A DNA stretch of 64,000 bases from Deinococcus multiflagellatus (GCF_020166415.1 NZ_JAIQXV010000006.1:62001-126000), one strand, 5' to 3'; numbered from the stretch's first letter, positions 29,597 to 38,865 are shown. Notes: generated by a model from the letters alone, not told the origin. Made by a program: numbers and translations.

Positions 29597-31084
29597 TCAG
29601 GCCGGGGCGGGCTGGCGGCCGGTCAGGGCCTGGGCGGCGGCCTGCAACTGGGCGCGGCGAAATCCGTGGGTGATCAGGGCGGGCAGCGGCAGTTCGGCCG
29701 CGGCGTCCGGGGACCATAGCGCGAGGTGAACAGCCGGGCGGCCCGCCAGCCGGGTGGCCAGGGCCCGCGTGGCTTCCGGCACCCCCCAGCGGCCCGTGGT
29801 GGCCAGCAGCACGGGGGCGCCGGGAAACCGCGACAGCAGATTCTCCACGGCCGCGCGGTCCTCAACCGGGGCGGCGTGCAGGCCGGGCAGGGCCGGGCGC
29901 AGGGCCTCGGCCAGGGCGCCCAGGCCCAGGTGGTCGCCGTAGGGGCCCCCCAGCTCCCCCGTGTCGGGCGCAAACAGCAGCGCGGGCGCGGCCGGGTCCA
30001 GCGCGGGCACCTCGCCCCGGCGTTCCAGCGCGCCCAGGGCCCAACGGGCGGTGGCGGCCTCGTCCTGGCCGCGCTGGGCGGGGCTGTAGGGCTGGGGGGT
30101 GCCGGGAAAGCGCGCCGCCGCCCGGTCCAGGCGGGCCACGGCTTCATCCAGGCGCGCCGGGTCCAGGGTGCCGCTCAGCAGCGCCGCGTCCAGCGCCGCC
30201 GCGTGCACGTCGTGCAGGCGCTGGTCGCCATGGCCGCACACGAGCACGGCGTCGGCCCCGGCCGCCAGGGCCAGCGGCGCGCCCTGCCCGTGCGGGTAAC
30301 GGTCGGCCACGGCTTTCATGTCCATCGCGTCGGTCACGATCACGCCGTCGTAGCCCCAGGCCTGGCGCAGCACCCCGGCCAGCAGGGCGGGGGAGAGGGT
30401 GGCGGGGCGCTCGGGGTCCAGCGCAGGGTAGAGGATGTGGGCGGTCATCACACTGCCCACGCCCGCCTGCGCGGCGGCCCGGAACGGCACCCACTCGCAG
30501 GCTTCAAGTGCGGCGCGGGTCTTGTTCACCACGGGCAGGGCCAGGTGGCTGTCCACACGGGTGTCGCCGTGGCCGGGGTAATGTTTCACGGCGCTCAGCA
30601 CCCCCGCCGACTCGCTGCCCCGGGCCCAGGCCACGCCGAGCCGCGCCACCAGCGCCGGGTCCGCGCCAAAGGAGCGCTCACCGATCACCGGGTTCAGCGG
30701 GTCCACATTCACGTCCAGGCTGGGGGCATAGTTCCAGTTGATGCCCAGTTCCAGCAGGCCCCGCGCCGCCAGCGCGCCAGCTTCAAAGGCGGCCTGTTCA
30801 TCGCCCAGCACGCCCAGGCCCTGGGGGGTGGGGGGCTGCGGGCCGTCCAGGCGGCGCAGCACCGCCCCGCCTTCCTGGTCGGTGGCAATCAGCACGTCGC
30901 GTTCCAGCGCGCTGCGGATGTCGGCCACCAGCCGGGCGGTGGCTTCGGGCGTGGTGATATTCCTGGCAAACAGGCACACGCCGCCCGGGTTCAGGGCGCG
31001 CAGCCAGTGGGCCTGGGCGGCGGTCAAGGCGGCGCCGGGCAGGTCCACGATCAGGGTGCGGGCAGGGGAGATCACGGCCCTCAC
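29597..31084 (-). CDS. nagZ: Beta-N-acetylhexosaminidase, glycoside hydrolase family 3 (NagZ-like)
   Basis: 495 residues. The GH3 core is clear: IATDQEGGAVLRRLDG, NWNYAPSLDVNVDPLNPVIG, the NagZ-specific His loop KHYPGHGDTRVDSH, and the nucleophile Asp in IVTDAMDMKAV. It should release terminal N-acetylglucosamine from chitin or muropeptide fragments. No signal peptide is seen, so it acts in the cytosol on imported material. A C-terminal domain (~330-495) follows the barrel, as in two-domain Gram-positive NagZ. It is the last gene of the amino-sugar operon, overlapping the SIS gene by four bases. Confidence 0.92.
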   Translation of the reverse strand: MRAVISPARTLIVDLPGAALTAAQAHWLRALNPGGVCLFARNITTPEATARLVADIRSALERDVLIATDQEGGAVLRRLDGPQPPTPQGLGVLGDEQAAFEAGALAARGLLELGINWNYAPSLDVNVDPLNPVIGERSFGADPALVARLGVAWARGSESAGVLSAVKHYPGHGDTRVDSHLALPVVNKTRAALEACEWVPFRAAAQAGVGSVMTAHILYPALDPERPATLSPALLAGVLRQAWGYDGVIVTDAMDMKAVADRYPHGQGAPLALAAGADAVLVCGHGDQRLHDVHAAALDAALLSGTLDPARLDEAVARLDRAAARFPGTPQPYSPAQRGQDEAATARWALGALERRGEVPALDPAAPALLFAPDTGELGGPYGDHLGLGALAEALRPALPGLHAAPVEDRAAVENLLSRFPGAPVLLATTGRWGVPEATRALATRLAGRPAVHLALWSPDAAAELPLPALITHGFRRAQLQAAAQALTGRQPAPA

Positions 31085-32127
31085 CTCGTCCGGGTGACTT
31101 TGGCGAGGCGGGGCGGCGCGTCCGGATTCTCGCCCCGGCGCAGGGCCGCGTGGGCAATCAGCAGTTGCGCGGCCAGCGCGGAAACAGCCGGGTCGGTCAG
31201 GGCGTGCCCGGTGGGGGGCGTGGGCAGGTCCGCCCGCTGCGCCGCCACATCGTCGCCAATCAGGGTGACCTGGGCGCCGTAGCCGCGCAGGGTTTCCAGG
31301 CTGTCGGCGGTGAAGGGCGCGGTGGCGTCGCGCCCCTGAAAGAACAGCGCCGGGGTGCCGGGCTCGGCCAGCCGCGCGGGGCCGTGGGCAAATTCGGCGG
31401 TGGAAAAGGCCAGGGCGCCCACACCGGCAGTTTCCTGCAGTTTCAGGGCGGCTTCGGCGGCGACCCCGGCGTGCAGGCCGCGCCCCAGCACCAGCGTGGT
31501 CTGGTCGCCGGTCAGGCGCCCGGCGGCCTGCGCGGCGCGCTCCTCGCCTTCGAGCACCAGGGCCAGGGCCTCGGGCAGGCGGTTCAGGGCGGCGCTCAGG
31601 CCCTCATCCGGGCGCCACGCGCACAGCAGCTGGGCGCCCAGCGTCAGGGCCGCCAGGTAGCTTTTGGTGGCGGCCACCGCGCGTTCCTCGCCGGCGTGCA
31701 GCGGCAGCACGAGGTCGGCCGCGTGGGCCAGCGGACTGCCGGGTGTGTTCACCAGCGCACAGGTCAGGGCCCCGCCCCGGCGCGCCTGGGCCAGCGTCTC
31801 GACCAGATCGGGGCTGCCCCCCGACTGGCTGATGGCCAGCACCAGCGCGCCCTGGTAGCTCACGTCCGCGTGGTACACGCCGGCCACGCTGGGCGCGGCG
31901 CTCACCACCGGCAGGCGCAGGTGCGTTTCGATGCCGTAGCGCAGGGTGGTGGCGGCGTGATCCGAAGACCCCCGGGCCAGCGTGACCACGAACGCGGGCG
32001 CAAAGGCGGCGATGGTCTGCGCGGCGCGCGTGACGTCACGGTCTTGGGCCTGCCGGGCCACCACCTGCGGGGCCTCGCGGGCCTCGCGCAGCATCAGGGG
32101 CTCGCCCGCCGCTTCTGGGCGCGTCAT
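31081..32127 (-). CDS. SIS-domain amino-sugar isomerase/deaminase (GlmS C-domain-like)
   Basis: 348 residues with two SIS domains: FVVTLARGSSDHAATTLRYG, then VLAISQSGGSPDLVETL and EERAVAATKSYLAAL, and in the second half VLGRGLHAGVAAEAALKLQETAG and AFSTAEFAHGP. This is the isomerase half of GlmS without the glutaminase; such proteins (AgaS/NagB-II) convert glucosamine-6-phosphate to fructose-6-phosphate. It is between the importer genes and nagZ, which supports an amino-sugar catabolic role. It overlaps both neighbours by four bases. Confidence 0.88.
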   Translation of the reverse strand: MTRPEAAGEPLMLREAREAPQVVARQAQDRDVTRAAQTIAAFAPAFVVTLARGSSDHAATTLRYGIETHLRLPVVSAAPSVAGVYHADVSYQGALVLAISQSGGSPDLVETLAQARRGGALTCALVNTPGSPLAHAADLVLPLHAGEERAVAATKSYLAALTLGAQLLCAWRPDEGLSAALNRLPEALALVLEGEERAAQAAGRLTGDQTTLVLGRGLHAGVAAEAALKLQETAGVGALAFSTAEFAHGPARLAEPGTPALFFQGRDATAPFTADSLETLRGYGAQVTLIGDDVAAQRADLPTPPTGHALTDPAVSALAAQLLIAHAALRRGENPDAPPRLAKVTRTR

Positions 32128-33002
32128 TTCACCGCTCCTTCCATGCCGCGCAGGAACAGCCGCTGGGCCGCCAGGAACACAATGAGAACAGGCAGCATCA
32201 TGATGATCGCCCCGGCCGCAATATTGAACGGGTCATAGTTGAATTGCCCCTTGAGTTTCAGCACGGCCACCGCCAGCGGGGCCTTGTCGGGCGCGCCGGA
32301 CAGCACCAGCATGGGCCAGAAGTAGGCGTTCCAGGTGGTTACCGTGGTAAAGATGCCCAGCGCCGCCAGCGAGGGCTTGGTGAGTGGCAGCATGATCCGG
32401 GTCAGGATGGTCAGTTCGCTGGCACCGTCCAGCCGCGCGGCTTCGAGCAGCGCCACCGGCACCGACACGAACGCCTGCCGCATCAGAAAGATGCCAAAGG
32501 CCCCGGCGATGGTGGGAATCACCACGCCCCAGTGGGTGCCCAGCAGCCCCAGCTTCTTAAGGGTCAGCGTGTTCACGATAAAGGTGGTTTCCGAGGGCAG
32601 CACCAGCGTGGCCAGAATCGCCCCGAAGATCAGGCCGCGCCCCGGAAAGCGGAAGCGCGCCAGCGGGTAGGCGGCCAGCGCCGAGATGAGCAGGGTGCCG
32701 GCCACGGTGAGGCCCGTGATCACCACCGAGTTCCACAGCGCCTTGCCCAGCGCAAAGGAGCGGAAGACATCCACGAAGTTGTGGATGGTCACGCGCGCCG
32801 GAAACAGGCTCTGCGGAAAGGCGTAGATGGACGTGCCGGCCGTCTTGTCGGTCAGGGCAATCGCCAGGGTCCAGACAAAGGGAAACAGCGCGAACACCAG
32901 AATCAGGATCAGCAGGGCGTAGCGCAGCACCACGGCTGCGGGTTTGCGCCACGCCAGGGTCCGCCCGGCCGCTCGCGCCGGAGTAGCGGCGGTCAGACTC
33001 AT
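32124..33002 (-). CDS. Sugar ABC transporter permease (MalG type)
   Basis: 292 residues with six membrane helices and a cytoplasmic N-terminus. The EAA coupling loop reads EAARLDGASELTILTRIMLPLTKP, the site that meets the ATPase. The first helix is followed by the periplasmic TSIYAFPQSLFPARV loop typical of the CUT1 family, which imports oligosaccharides. It overlaps the partner permease and the SIS gene by four bases each. No ATP-binding gene is in the operon. Confidence 0.92.
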   Translation of the reverse strand: MSLTAATPARAAGRTLAWRKPAAVVLRYALLILILVFALFPFVWTLAIALTDKTAGTSIYAFPQSLFPARVTIHNFVDVFRSFALGKALWNSVVITGLTVAGTLLISALAAYPLARFRFPGRGLIFGAILATLVLPSETTFIVNTLTLKKLGLLGTHWGVVIPTIAGAFGIFLMRQAFVSVPVALLEAARLDGASELTILTRIMLPLTKPSLAALGIFTTVTTWNAYFWPMLVLSGAPDKAPLAVAVLKLKGQFNYDPFNIAAGAIIMMLPVLIVFLAAQRLFLRGMEGAVK

Positions 33003-33904
33003 GCCTGGTCCTCCTCGGGGCGGTTAAAGAGCTTGAAATTGACGAAAGACAGGATGAGGGCCACGGCCGCCACCACCAGACCGGCCGCGCTGGCCAGCCC
33101 GTAATCAAAGTCGAAGCCCTGGAAGGCCTTGGCATACACGTACATCAGGGCGGTGTAGGTGGAGTTCAGGGGCCCGCCGTTGGTGAGCACCAGCACCTCT
33201 TCCAGCACGCGCAGCGCGGCAATGGTGGACAGCAGCGTGCACAGCAAAATGGTGGGGCGCATCAGGGGCACCGTGATCTTCCAGAAGCGCTGCCACGCGC
33301 TGGCGCCGTCCAGCACCGCTGCCTCCTCCAGTTCTTCGGGAATGGTCTGCAGGCCCGCCAGGTACAGCACCATGTAGTAGCCGAACCCCCGCCAGAAGGT
33401 GACCAGCATGACCGCCCAGAACGCCCAGGCCTCCGAGTTCAGCCAGCCGAACTGGGCTTCGGGCGAGGTCAGCCCCAGCGACCGCAGCAGCCAGTTCAGG
33501 GTGCCCTCGCGGTTAAACACCCATTCCCACATCACGGCGGCCAGCGAGACCGAGGTCACCACCGGCACGTAATACCCGGCGCGGAAAATGGCCATGCCGG
33601 GCAGCTGCTTGTTCACCAGCACCGCCACCGCCAGCGCCGCCAGTTGCAGGGCGGGCACCACCAGCAGGTACTTCACGCTGTTTTTCAGGGCGGTGAGAAA
33701 CAGGGGATCGGCCAGCAGCTTCTCGAAGTTGGCGGTGCCCACCCACCTGGGGTCCAGCCCCTGCGCGAACCGGGCGCCGTTGTACTCCGTAAAGCCCAGA
33801 TACGAGCCGTACAGCAGCGGATAGAAGGTGAACACGGCCAGCAGGATCAGGGCCGGGGCCAGGAAGGTATACGACAGCAGCGTCGTGCGCCAGGGAACTC
33901 GCAT
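32999..33904 (-). CDS. Sugar ABC transporter permease (MalF type)
   Basis: 301 residues, six predicted helices, beginning TLLSYTFLAPALILLAVFTF. The coupling loop is EEAAVLDGASAWQRFWKITVPLMRP. The CUT1-type pair with the next permease would form a heterodimeric channel for an amino-sugar oligosaccharide. A 146-base gap with a strong hairpin separates it from the binding-protein gene, the usual arrangement for giving the binding protein more mRNA. Confidence 0.92.
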   Translation of the reverse strand: MRVPWRTTLLSYTFLAPALILLAVFTFYPLLYGSYLGFTEYNGARFAQGLDPRWVGTANFEKLLADPLFLTALKNSVKYLLVVPALQLAALAVAVLVNKQLPGMAIFRAGYYVPVVTSVSLAAVMWEWVFNREGTLNWLLRSLGLTSPEAQFGWLNSEAWAFWAVMLVTFWRGFGYYMVLYLAGLQTIPEELEEAAVLDGASAWQRFWKITVPLMRPTILLCTLLSTIAALRVLEEVLVLTNGGPLNSTYTALMYVYAKAFQGFDFDYGLASAAGLVVAAVALILSFVNFKLFNRPEEDQA

Positions 33905-33958
33905 GCGGTGTCCTTTCGGGGAAAAGAGGGCTGAACGGGGCGGCGGGCGGGGGAAGCA

Positions 33959-33996
33959 GCCGGGGGCCCGCCCGGAAGTTCGAGCAGGCCCCCGGC
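33959..33996 (-). terminator. Hairpin between binding-protein and permease genes
   Basis: Perfect 10-bp stem GCCGGGGGCC/GGCCCCCGGC with an 18-base loop. Without a U-run it is more likely an mRNA-stabilising or attenuating structure than a full stop. Confidence 0.55.
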
Positions 33997-34050
33997 ACGG
34001 TGGGGTGTGGGGCGCCGGGGCCCGGTGCTCAGGCCGGCGCGCCCCTCACC

Positions 34051-35304
34051 TCACTTCTTCATGTTGGCGTTCCAGTAGGTCACCGAATCGTTCAGGGCCT
34101 GCTGCGCGGTCTTTTTGCCCAGCAGCGCGGCTTCAATGTTGTCGTTGAAGTTCTTGTACAGGTCGTCGCTGTTGCCGGGGGCGCGGTAGCCGGGGTTGAT
34201 AAAGCGGCCCGAGGCGCCCACCAGACCGGTGGCCTTGGCCACGGGGTCCTGGCTGGTGACCTTGAACTGCACGCTGGTCTGCGCGCCCAGGGTGGTGGGC
34301 ACGATGGGCACCACCTTGGCAAAGGCCAGCTGGTTGGCGTTGTTCGTGAAGAACGCGGCCAGTTTGGCGGCGGCTTCGGGGTTCTTGCTGGCCTTGGGAA
34401 TCACCAGGCCCATGCTGCCGCCGGTTTGCACGTTGGCGCGGCCCACCGGGGCTTCGGTGACCACCGTCTTGGCGTACAGGCCCGGGTTGGTGTCCTTGAT
34501 GCGGGTGAGGGCCTGGGGGCCGCCCACAATCATGGCCACGCGGTTTTGCGCGTACAGCTCGGTGGCCAGCTGGAAAGCCTCGCGGCGCACGGCGTCTTCG
34601 GGGATGTAGCCGCCGCGGTACAGCGTCACAAATTGGTTGAGCAGCGCGGCGTGCTGGGCGGTGTTAAAGGCCGCCTTGCCGTCGGCCGCGTAGATGGGCA
34701 GGCCCTCGGCGTAGAAGTACCCCAGGAAGGACGCGGTGTTGGGGTCCTTCAGGGCGGGCACCCAGCCGTAGGCGCCGGTCTTGTCCTTGATGGTCTTGGC
34801 GTAATTCAGCATCTCGCTGGTGGAGCGCGGCGCGCGGGTCAGGCCGGCCTTTTTCAGCAGGTCCGGGTTGTACAGCAGCACGCCCTCGTTCAGCCAGCCG
34901 TACCAGGGGTAGGCAAAGACCTTGCCGCCGGAGGTGAAGTTCTTCAGGCTCTGGCCGTAGAAGGTGCGCTGCAGGGTGGCGGGGGGCGTCAGGTCGCTGG
35001 CCGCCAGCAGGAAGCCGTTCTGGGCGGCTTTCTGGGTTTCGTCAATGTTCAGGTTCACCACGTCTGGGGCGTTGCCCAGGTTCACGCTGGCAATAAAGTC
35101 CTGCACCATGGAGTCCTGCTTGTCGAACCACTGCACCTTGATGCCGGGGTTGGCCTTTTCAAAAGCGGCGATGGTGGTCTTGATGTAGTTGTCGAACTTG
35201 GGGCTCAGGTACCACGTCCAGAAGGTCACGGTGGTCTGGGCGCTCGCGCTCGACAGGGCGGTCATGCCAAGGCTCAGGGTCAGAATGCTCAGGGCTCGTT
35301 TCAT
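34051..35304 (-). CDS. Extracellular sugar-binding protein (CUT1 family)
   Basis: 417 residues with a signal peptide ALSILTLSLGMTALSSASAQ. The mature protein opens TTVTFWTWYLSPKFDNYIK and contains GIKVQWFDKQDSMVQDFIAS and AYPWYGWLNEGVLLYNPDLL, typical of family-1 solute-binding proteins. It should deliver an N-acetylglucosamine oligomer or related sugar to the permeases, judging from the nagZ, SIS, chitinase and RpiR context; the ligand is inferred. An AGGAGA lies before the ATG. Confidence 0.9.
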   Translation of the reverse strand: MKRALSILTLSLGMTALSSASAQTTVTFWTWYLSPKFDNYIKTTIAAFEKANPGIKVQWFDKQDSMVQDFIASVNLGNAPDVVNLNIDETQKAAQNGFLLAASDLTPPATLQRTFYGQSLKNFTSGGKVFAYPWYGWLNEGVLLYNPDLLKKAGLTRAPRSTSEMLNYAKTIKDKTGAYGWVPALKDPNTASFLGYFYAEGLPIYAADGKAAFNTAQHAALLNQFVTLYRGGYIPEDAVRREAFQLATELYAQNRVAMIVGGPQALTRIKDTNPGLYAKTVVTEAPVGRANVQTGGSMGLVIPKASKNPEAAAKLAAFFTNNANQLAFAKVVPIVPTTLGAQTSVQFKVTSQDPVAKATGLVGASGRFINPGYRAPGNSDDLYKNFNDNIEAALLGKKTAQQALNDSVTYWNANMKK

Positions 35305-35335
35305 GGCGTCTCTCCTTGTGGGGACGTGGGGGGCT

Positions 35336-36196
35336 CTAGTACTTTTTCTCGACGACGCTTTCGGCTGTCACCCGCAGCACGGCGGCGGCTTCGGGGCGCC
35401 GGGCCAGCAGCGCGGCGTACAGCACTTCCAGCACCAGCGTCTGCGAGATCAGGGTGTCCAGCACGGCGTCGGTCAGCGGTTCTTCCTGGCGTGAGGTAAA
35501 CAGCACCTTGCTGGCGTAGCGGGTTACGGGCGAACTGGCCCGGTGGGTAATCGCCACGGTGTAGTGGCCGTGGCTCTGCGCCAGGCGCAGGTGCTGCACC
35601 GTGTCAATGGTGCTGCCCGAGCTGGTCAGGCCGATGACCACGCCGCCCCGGGGCAGGGTGGAAATACTGACCGCCGCCACGTGGGGGTCGGTGTAGGCCA
35701 CGCCCGTGATGCCCAGGCGCAGCAGGCGGTGCGCGAACAGTTGCGCCACCAGTCCGGAGTTGCCCTGCCCGGTGATGTCCACCCGGGGCGCGCGGGCCAG
35801 TTGGTCGGCCACCGCTTCAATCACATCGGGGTCCAGCAGGCGGCCGGTGTCTTCCAGGGTTAGGGTGCTCTGCTTGACCAGGCGCGCGGTGTGGCCGGTC
35901 AGGTCGGTGTCGGTGGCCTGGGCGCTGCTGTCGCGGCCCGCCACATCGGCGGCCAGGGCAATCTTGAAGGCGTGAAAGCCCGCAAAGTCCAGCTTGCGGC
36001 ACAGGCGGGTGATGGTGGCTTCACCCACGCCCGCCGAGGCGGCCAGTTCGGTGATGGTCTGGTGGATGACGGTTTCGGCGTCGCGCAGCACGTGGTCGGC
36101 GACCTGTTTGAGCGAGGGAGACAGGCTGTGGGCATGCAGCCGAATGCGGCTGATCGCCCCCTGGGTGTGGGCTGGGCGTGAAAGCGTCTGACTCAT
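35336..36196 (-). CDS. RpiR-family regulator of the amino-sugar operon
   Basis: 286 residues. The N-terminal HTH (~15-90) has the family motif ITELAASAGVGEATITRLCRKLDFAGFHAFKIAL. The C-terminal SIS domain (~120-270) includes ITGQGNSGLVAQLFAHRL and IGLTSSGSTIDTVQ, for binding a phosphosugar. It is the first gene of the operon that imports and breaks down an amino sugar, and it is divergent from the chitinase gene, so it is the likely regulator of both. Its promoter is TTGACA-N17-CAAGAT (36266-36238, minus strand). Confidence 0.9.
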   Translation of the reverse strand: MSQTLSRPAHTQGAISRIRLHAHSLSPSLKQVADHVLRDAETVIHQTITELAASAGVGEATITRLCRKLDFAGFHAFKIALAADVAGRDSSAQATDTDLTGHTARLVKQSTLTLEDTGRLLDPDVIEAVADQLARAPRVDITGQGNSGLVAQLFAHRLLRLGITGVAYTDPHVAAVSISTLPRGGVVIGLTSSGSTIDTVQHLRLAQSHGHYTVAITHRASSPVTRYASKVLFTSRQEEPLTDAVLDTLISQTLVLEVLYAALLARRPEAAAVLRVTAESVVEKKY

Positions 36197-36237
36197 GGGC
36201 CTCCTTGGCCTGGGTCGGCGGTGCGGTTGATGAAGGT

Positions 36238-36266
36238 ATCTTGGGTCTGAAAATTATTTTTGTCAA
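36238..36266 (-). promoter_or_regulatory. Promoter and likely operator of the RpiR operon
   Basis: On the minus strand TTGACA (36266-36261), a 17-base spacer and CAAGAT (36243-36238). The spacer and -35 lie in an A/T-rich inverted element, TGAAAATTATTTTTGTCA on the plus strand (36248-36265), resembling RpiR-type operators. Confidence 0.6.
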
Positions 36267-36415
36267 GATGCCGAAAATGGGGGTGTAGATTTTCAGGCTC
36301 GCCGGAATGGGCTGTCTGCCGCTGTGTGGCACAGGAAGAGGGGGGGCGTTGCATGAGAGCAGTGGCCTCCTTTGTGGTTGTTAAGGGCCACCACCTGGAC
36401 CGGCCTTTTCATCAA

Positions 36416-36468
36416 TTTGAAAAAAATTCTTCCCAGGGCTTGACAGTTTGAAAAAAGATTTGCATGAT
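36416..36468 (+). promoter_or_regulatory. Chitinase promoter with two repeated A-rich boxes
   Basis: TTGACA (36440-36445), 17 bases, CATGAT (36463-36468). TTTGAAAAAA occurs at 36416 and 36447, 31 bases apart (three turns); the second copy fills the spacer, the place for a repressor. Similar A/T boxes lie in the RpiR promoter, so both may be controlled together. Confidence 0.6.
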
Positions 36469-36530
36469 GCATCTGTCCACACAACCGAAGCCTTCGCGCC
36501 GCCATTCCTGCTTGACCCATGAGGTGAGGT

Positions 36531-38543
36531 ATGCACAAGACTGCCGTTCGTATCACTGCCCTGCTTGCCCTGACACTGGCCCTGGGGGCCTGCGGGCGCG
36601 AGGGCCCTGCCGCGCAGAGCGGGCCGAGGTTGCAGGCGCAGGCGACAGGGCCGAGCGCGACGTTTGACAGCACGGGGGCGTGGGACAGCGGCTTTTCCGG
36701 CCGCATCACCCTGAGCAACCCTGGCCCGACCGCGATTCAGGGCTGGACCCTCAAGTTCAAGTTCAATGGCAACGCCGCGGCCGGTGCGTCCGTCTGGGGC
36801 GCCGGGGGCAGCATTTCTAAGGACAGCAGTGGGCTGTACACCATCACCCCCAACACCTGGGGCGGCGCCACCATCCCCGCCGGCGGCAGCGTGGTCATCA
36901 ACTACGACGGCACCGGGCAACTCACCGGCGTCAACACCTGCACCTTGAACGGTGCGGGTTGCAGTGGGACGACCACGCCTCCACCAACAGGCGACACCAC
37001 CGCCCCGACGGTCAGTCTGACCGCGAGCCCGAGTACGGTGACCAGTGCCGGTGCCGTGAATCTGAGTGCAAGTGCCACGGATAACGTGGGGGTGACGAAG
37101 GTGGAGTTCTATCAGGGCTCGACCTTGCTGAGTACCGATACGAGCGCGCCGTATACGGCGAGTGAGAGTGTCAGCAGTGCGAACAATGGCACGCGGACGT
37201 ACACGGCCAAAGCGTTTGATGCAGCGGGGAACACCAAGTCGGCTTCGGCCTCGGTCACGGTCAACATCGCCGGTACCACCCCGCCCCCGCCTCCTCCGCC
37301 CACCTCTGGCTTCAAGAAGGTCGCCTACTTCACCCAGTGGGGCATTTACGGGCGCAACTATCAGGTCAAGAACATTGACACCAGCGGCACCGCCGCCACG
37401 CTGACGCACATCAACTACGCCTTCGGCAACATCTACAACGAGAACGGCACCTACCGCTGCAACATCGTCACCCGCGCCGAGAGCGGCAATGGCGATGGCG
37501 GCGACGGCTTCGCAGACTACGGCAAGTCCTTTGACGCCGCCACCAGCGTGGACGGCGTGGCCGACAAGTGGGACCAGCCGCTGAAGGGCAACTTCAACCA
37601 GCTCAAGAAGCTCAAGGCCAAGTACCCCGGCCTGAAGGCCCTGATCTCGCTGGGCGGCTGGACCTGGAGCAAGCAGTTCAGCGCGGCGGCCATGACCGAC
37701 GCTTCGCGCAGGGCCCTGGTGAGTTCGTGCATTGACGTGTACATCAAGGGCAACCTCCCCGTGGCCGACGGCGCGGGCGGTCCAGGCGCCGCCGCCGGGG
37801 TGTTTGACGGCATTGATATTGACTGGGAATACCCCGGTGGCGGCGGGCTGCCCACCAACACGGTCAGCCCGCAGGACAAGCAGAACTTCACGCTGCTGCT
37901 GCAGGAATTCCGCCGCCAGCTGGACGCCTACAAGCCGGGCCTGCTGCTGACCATCGCCGCGCCCGGCGGCCCGGACAAGATTGCCAACCAGGACCCGGCC
38001 GCCTACAAGAACGCCGTGGACTGGGTGAACATCATGACCTACGACTTCCGCGGCGCCTGGGACGCCACCGGGCCCACCAACTTCCACAGCAACCTGTACC
38101 CCAGCCCCAATGATCCGGGCACGGGTGTGGTGAAGTCGTACTCGGTAGATACGGCGGTGAACGCCTTCCTGAACGCCGGGATGCCTGCGAACAAGCTGGT
38201 GATCGGCATTCCGTTCTACGGCCGCGGCTGGACCGGCGTGCCGGGCACCAACAACGGCCTGTACCAGAGCGCGACCGGCGCGGCGCGCGGCACCTACGAA
38301 GCCGGCTACGAGGACTACAAGGTGCTCAAGAACGCCCCGGGCACGGTGTACCGCGACGCTGCCACCAAGCAGATGTGGAAGTACGACGGCACGAACTTCT
38401 GGAGCTACGACGACCCCGAAGTGATCGCCACGAAGATGGCCTATGTGAAGCAAAAGGGCCTGGGCGGCGCGATGGCCTGGGCGCTGGACGGCGACGACGC
38501 CCAGGGCACGCTGGCCAAAGCGATTGACAGCGGCCTGAGGTAA
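36531..38543 (+). CDS. Secreted chitinase, GH18, with CBM2-like and Ig-like modules
   Basis: 670 residues, ATG preceded by GAGGTGAGGT. A lipoprotein-type signal (LALTLALGACG, Cys21) is followed by a CBM2-like binding module (~42-148: WDSGFSGRITLSNPG, IQGWTLKFKFNG), a Thr/Pro linker, an Ig-like module (~155-245: APTVSLTASPSTVTSAG, VTKVEFYQGSTLL), a poly-Pro linker and the GH18 barrel. The catalytic DxxDxDxE is intact: Asp426, Asp429, Asp431, Glu433 in DGIDIDWEYPGG. It should cleave chitin outside the cell to feed the importer next door. The Ig-like part has looser codon choice than the rest. Confidence 0.95.
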   Translation: MHKTAVRITALLALTLALGACGREGPAAQSGPRLQAQATGPSATFDSTGAWDSGFSGRITLSNPGPTAIQGWTLKFKFNGNAAAGASVWGAGGSISKDSSGLYTITPNTWGGATIPAGGSVVINYDGTGQLTGVNTCTLNGAGCSGTTTPPPTGDTTAPTVSLTASPSTVTSAGAVNLSASATDNVGVTKVEFYQGSTLLSTDTSAPYTASESVSSANNGTRTYTAKAFDAAGNTKSASASVTVNIAGTTPPPPPPPTSGFKKVAYFTQWGIYGRNYQVKNIDTSGTAATLTHINYAFGNIYNENGTYRCNIVTRAESGNGDGGDGFADYGKSFDAATSVDGVADKWDQPLKGNFNQLKKLKAKYPGLKALISLGGWTWSKQFSAAAMTDASRRALVSSCIDVYIKGNLPVADGAGGPGAAAGVFDGIDIDWEYPGGGGLPTNTVSPQDKQNFTLLLQEFRRQLDAYKPGLLLTIAAPGGPDKIANQDPAAYKNAVDWVNIMTYDFRGAWDATGPTNFHSNLYPSPNDPGTGVVKSYSVDTAVNAFLNAGMPANKLVIGIPFYGRGWTGVPGTNNGLYQSATGAARGTYEAGYEDYKVLKNAPGTVYRDAATKQMWKYDGTNFWSYDDPEVIATKMAYVKQKGLGGAMAWALDGDDAQGTLAKAIDSGLR

Positions 38544-38618
38544 GGGGCGGCTACCGCCCGGGTGCTGGTTTGCAGCGCCTGCAGCGCGGCCCGTCCAGAG
38601 CAGATCGGGAGCGGAGGT

Positions 38619-38654
38619 GGGCCCGGGGACGCGAATGGCGCTGTCCCCGGGCCC
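38619..38654. terminator. Strong hairpin downstream of the chitinase
   Basis: Perfect 12-bp stem GGGCCCGGGGAC/GTCCCCGGGCCC with a 12-base loop, 75 bases past the stop. No U-run, so factor-dependent or structural. Confidence 0.5.
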
Positions 38655-38727
38655 AGGGCTGTGGGCTGATAGCGGCCATCCGTTCCGCCCAGGGGAGGAG
38701 AGCACCCCCTCAAGTCCACTCCCACCG

Positions 38728-38826
38728 CTGTTTGCGGCGGTCACTCGCTCTGCTCCGAAGCTTTTCAAGTCTGCTCGCACCACATGACCGGAGGGGTTCA
38801 CCTTCAGACCATGTGGTGACCGCTAT
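38728..38826. repeat. Intergenic stem-loop repeat E, copy 2
   Basis: See copy 1 at 9937-10032: same GCGGTCACTCGCTCTGCTCC start and GGTTCACCT loop, with a different but still pairing stem. Confidence 0.65.
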
Positions 38827-38865
38827 GAGGTTGACAGGCGGCCCTCTGACGCCTCAAGCCCGGTC

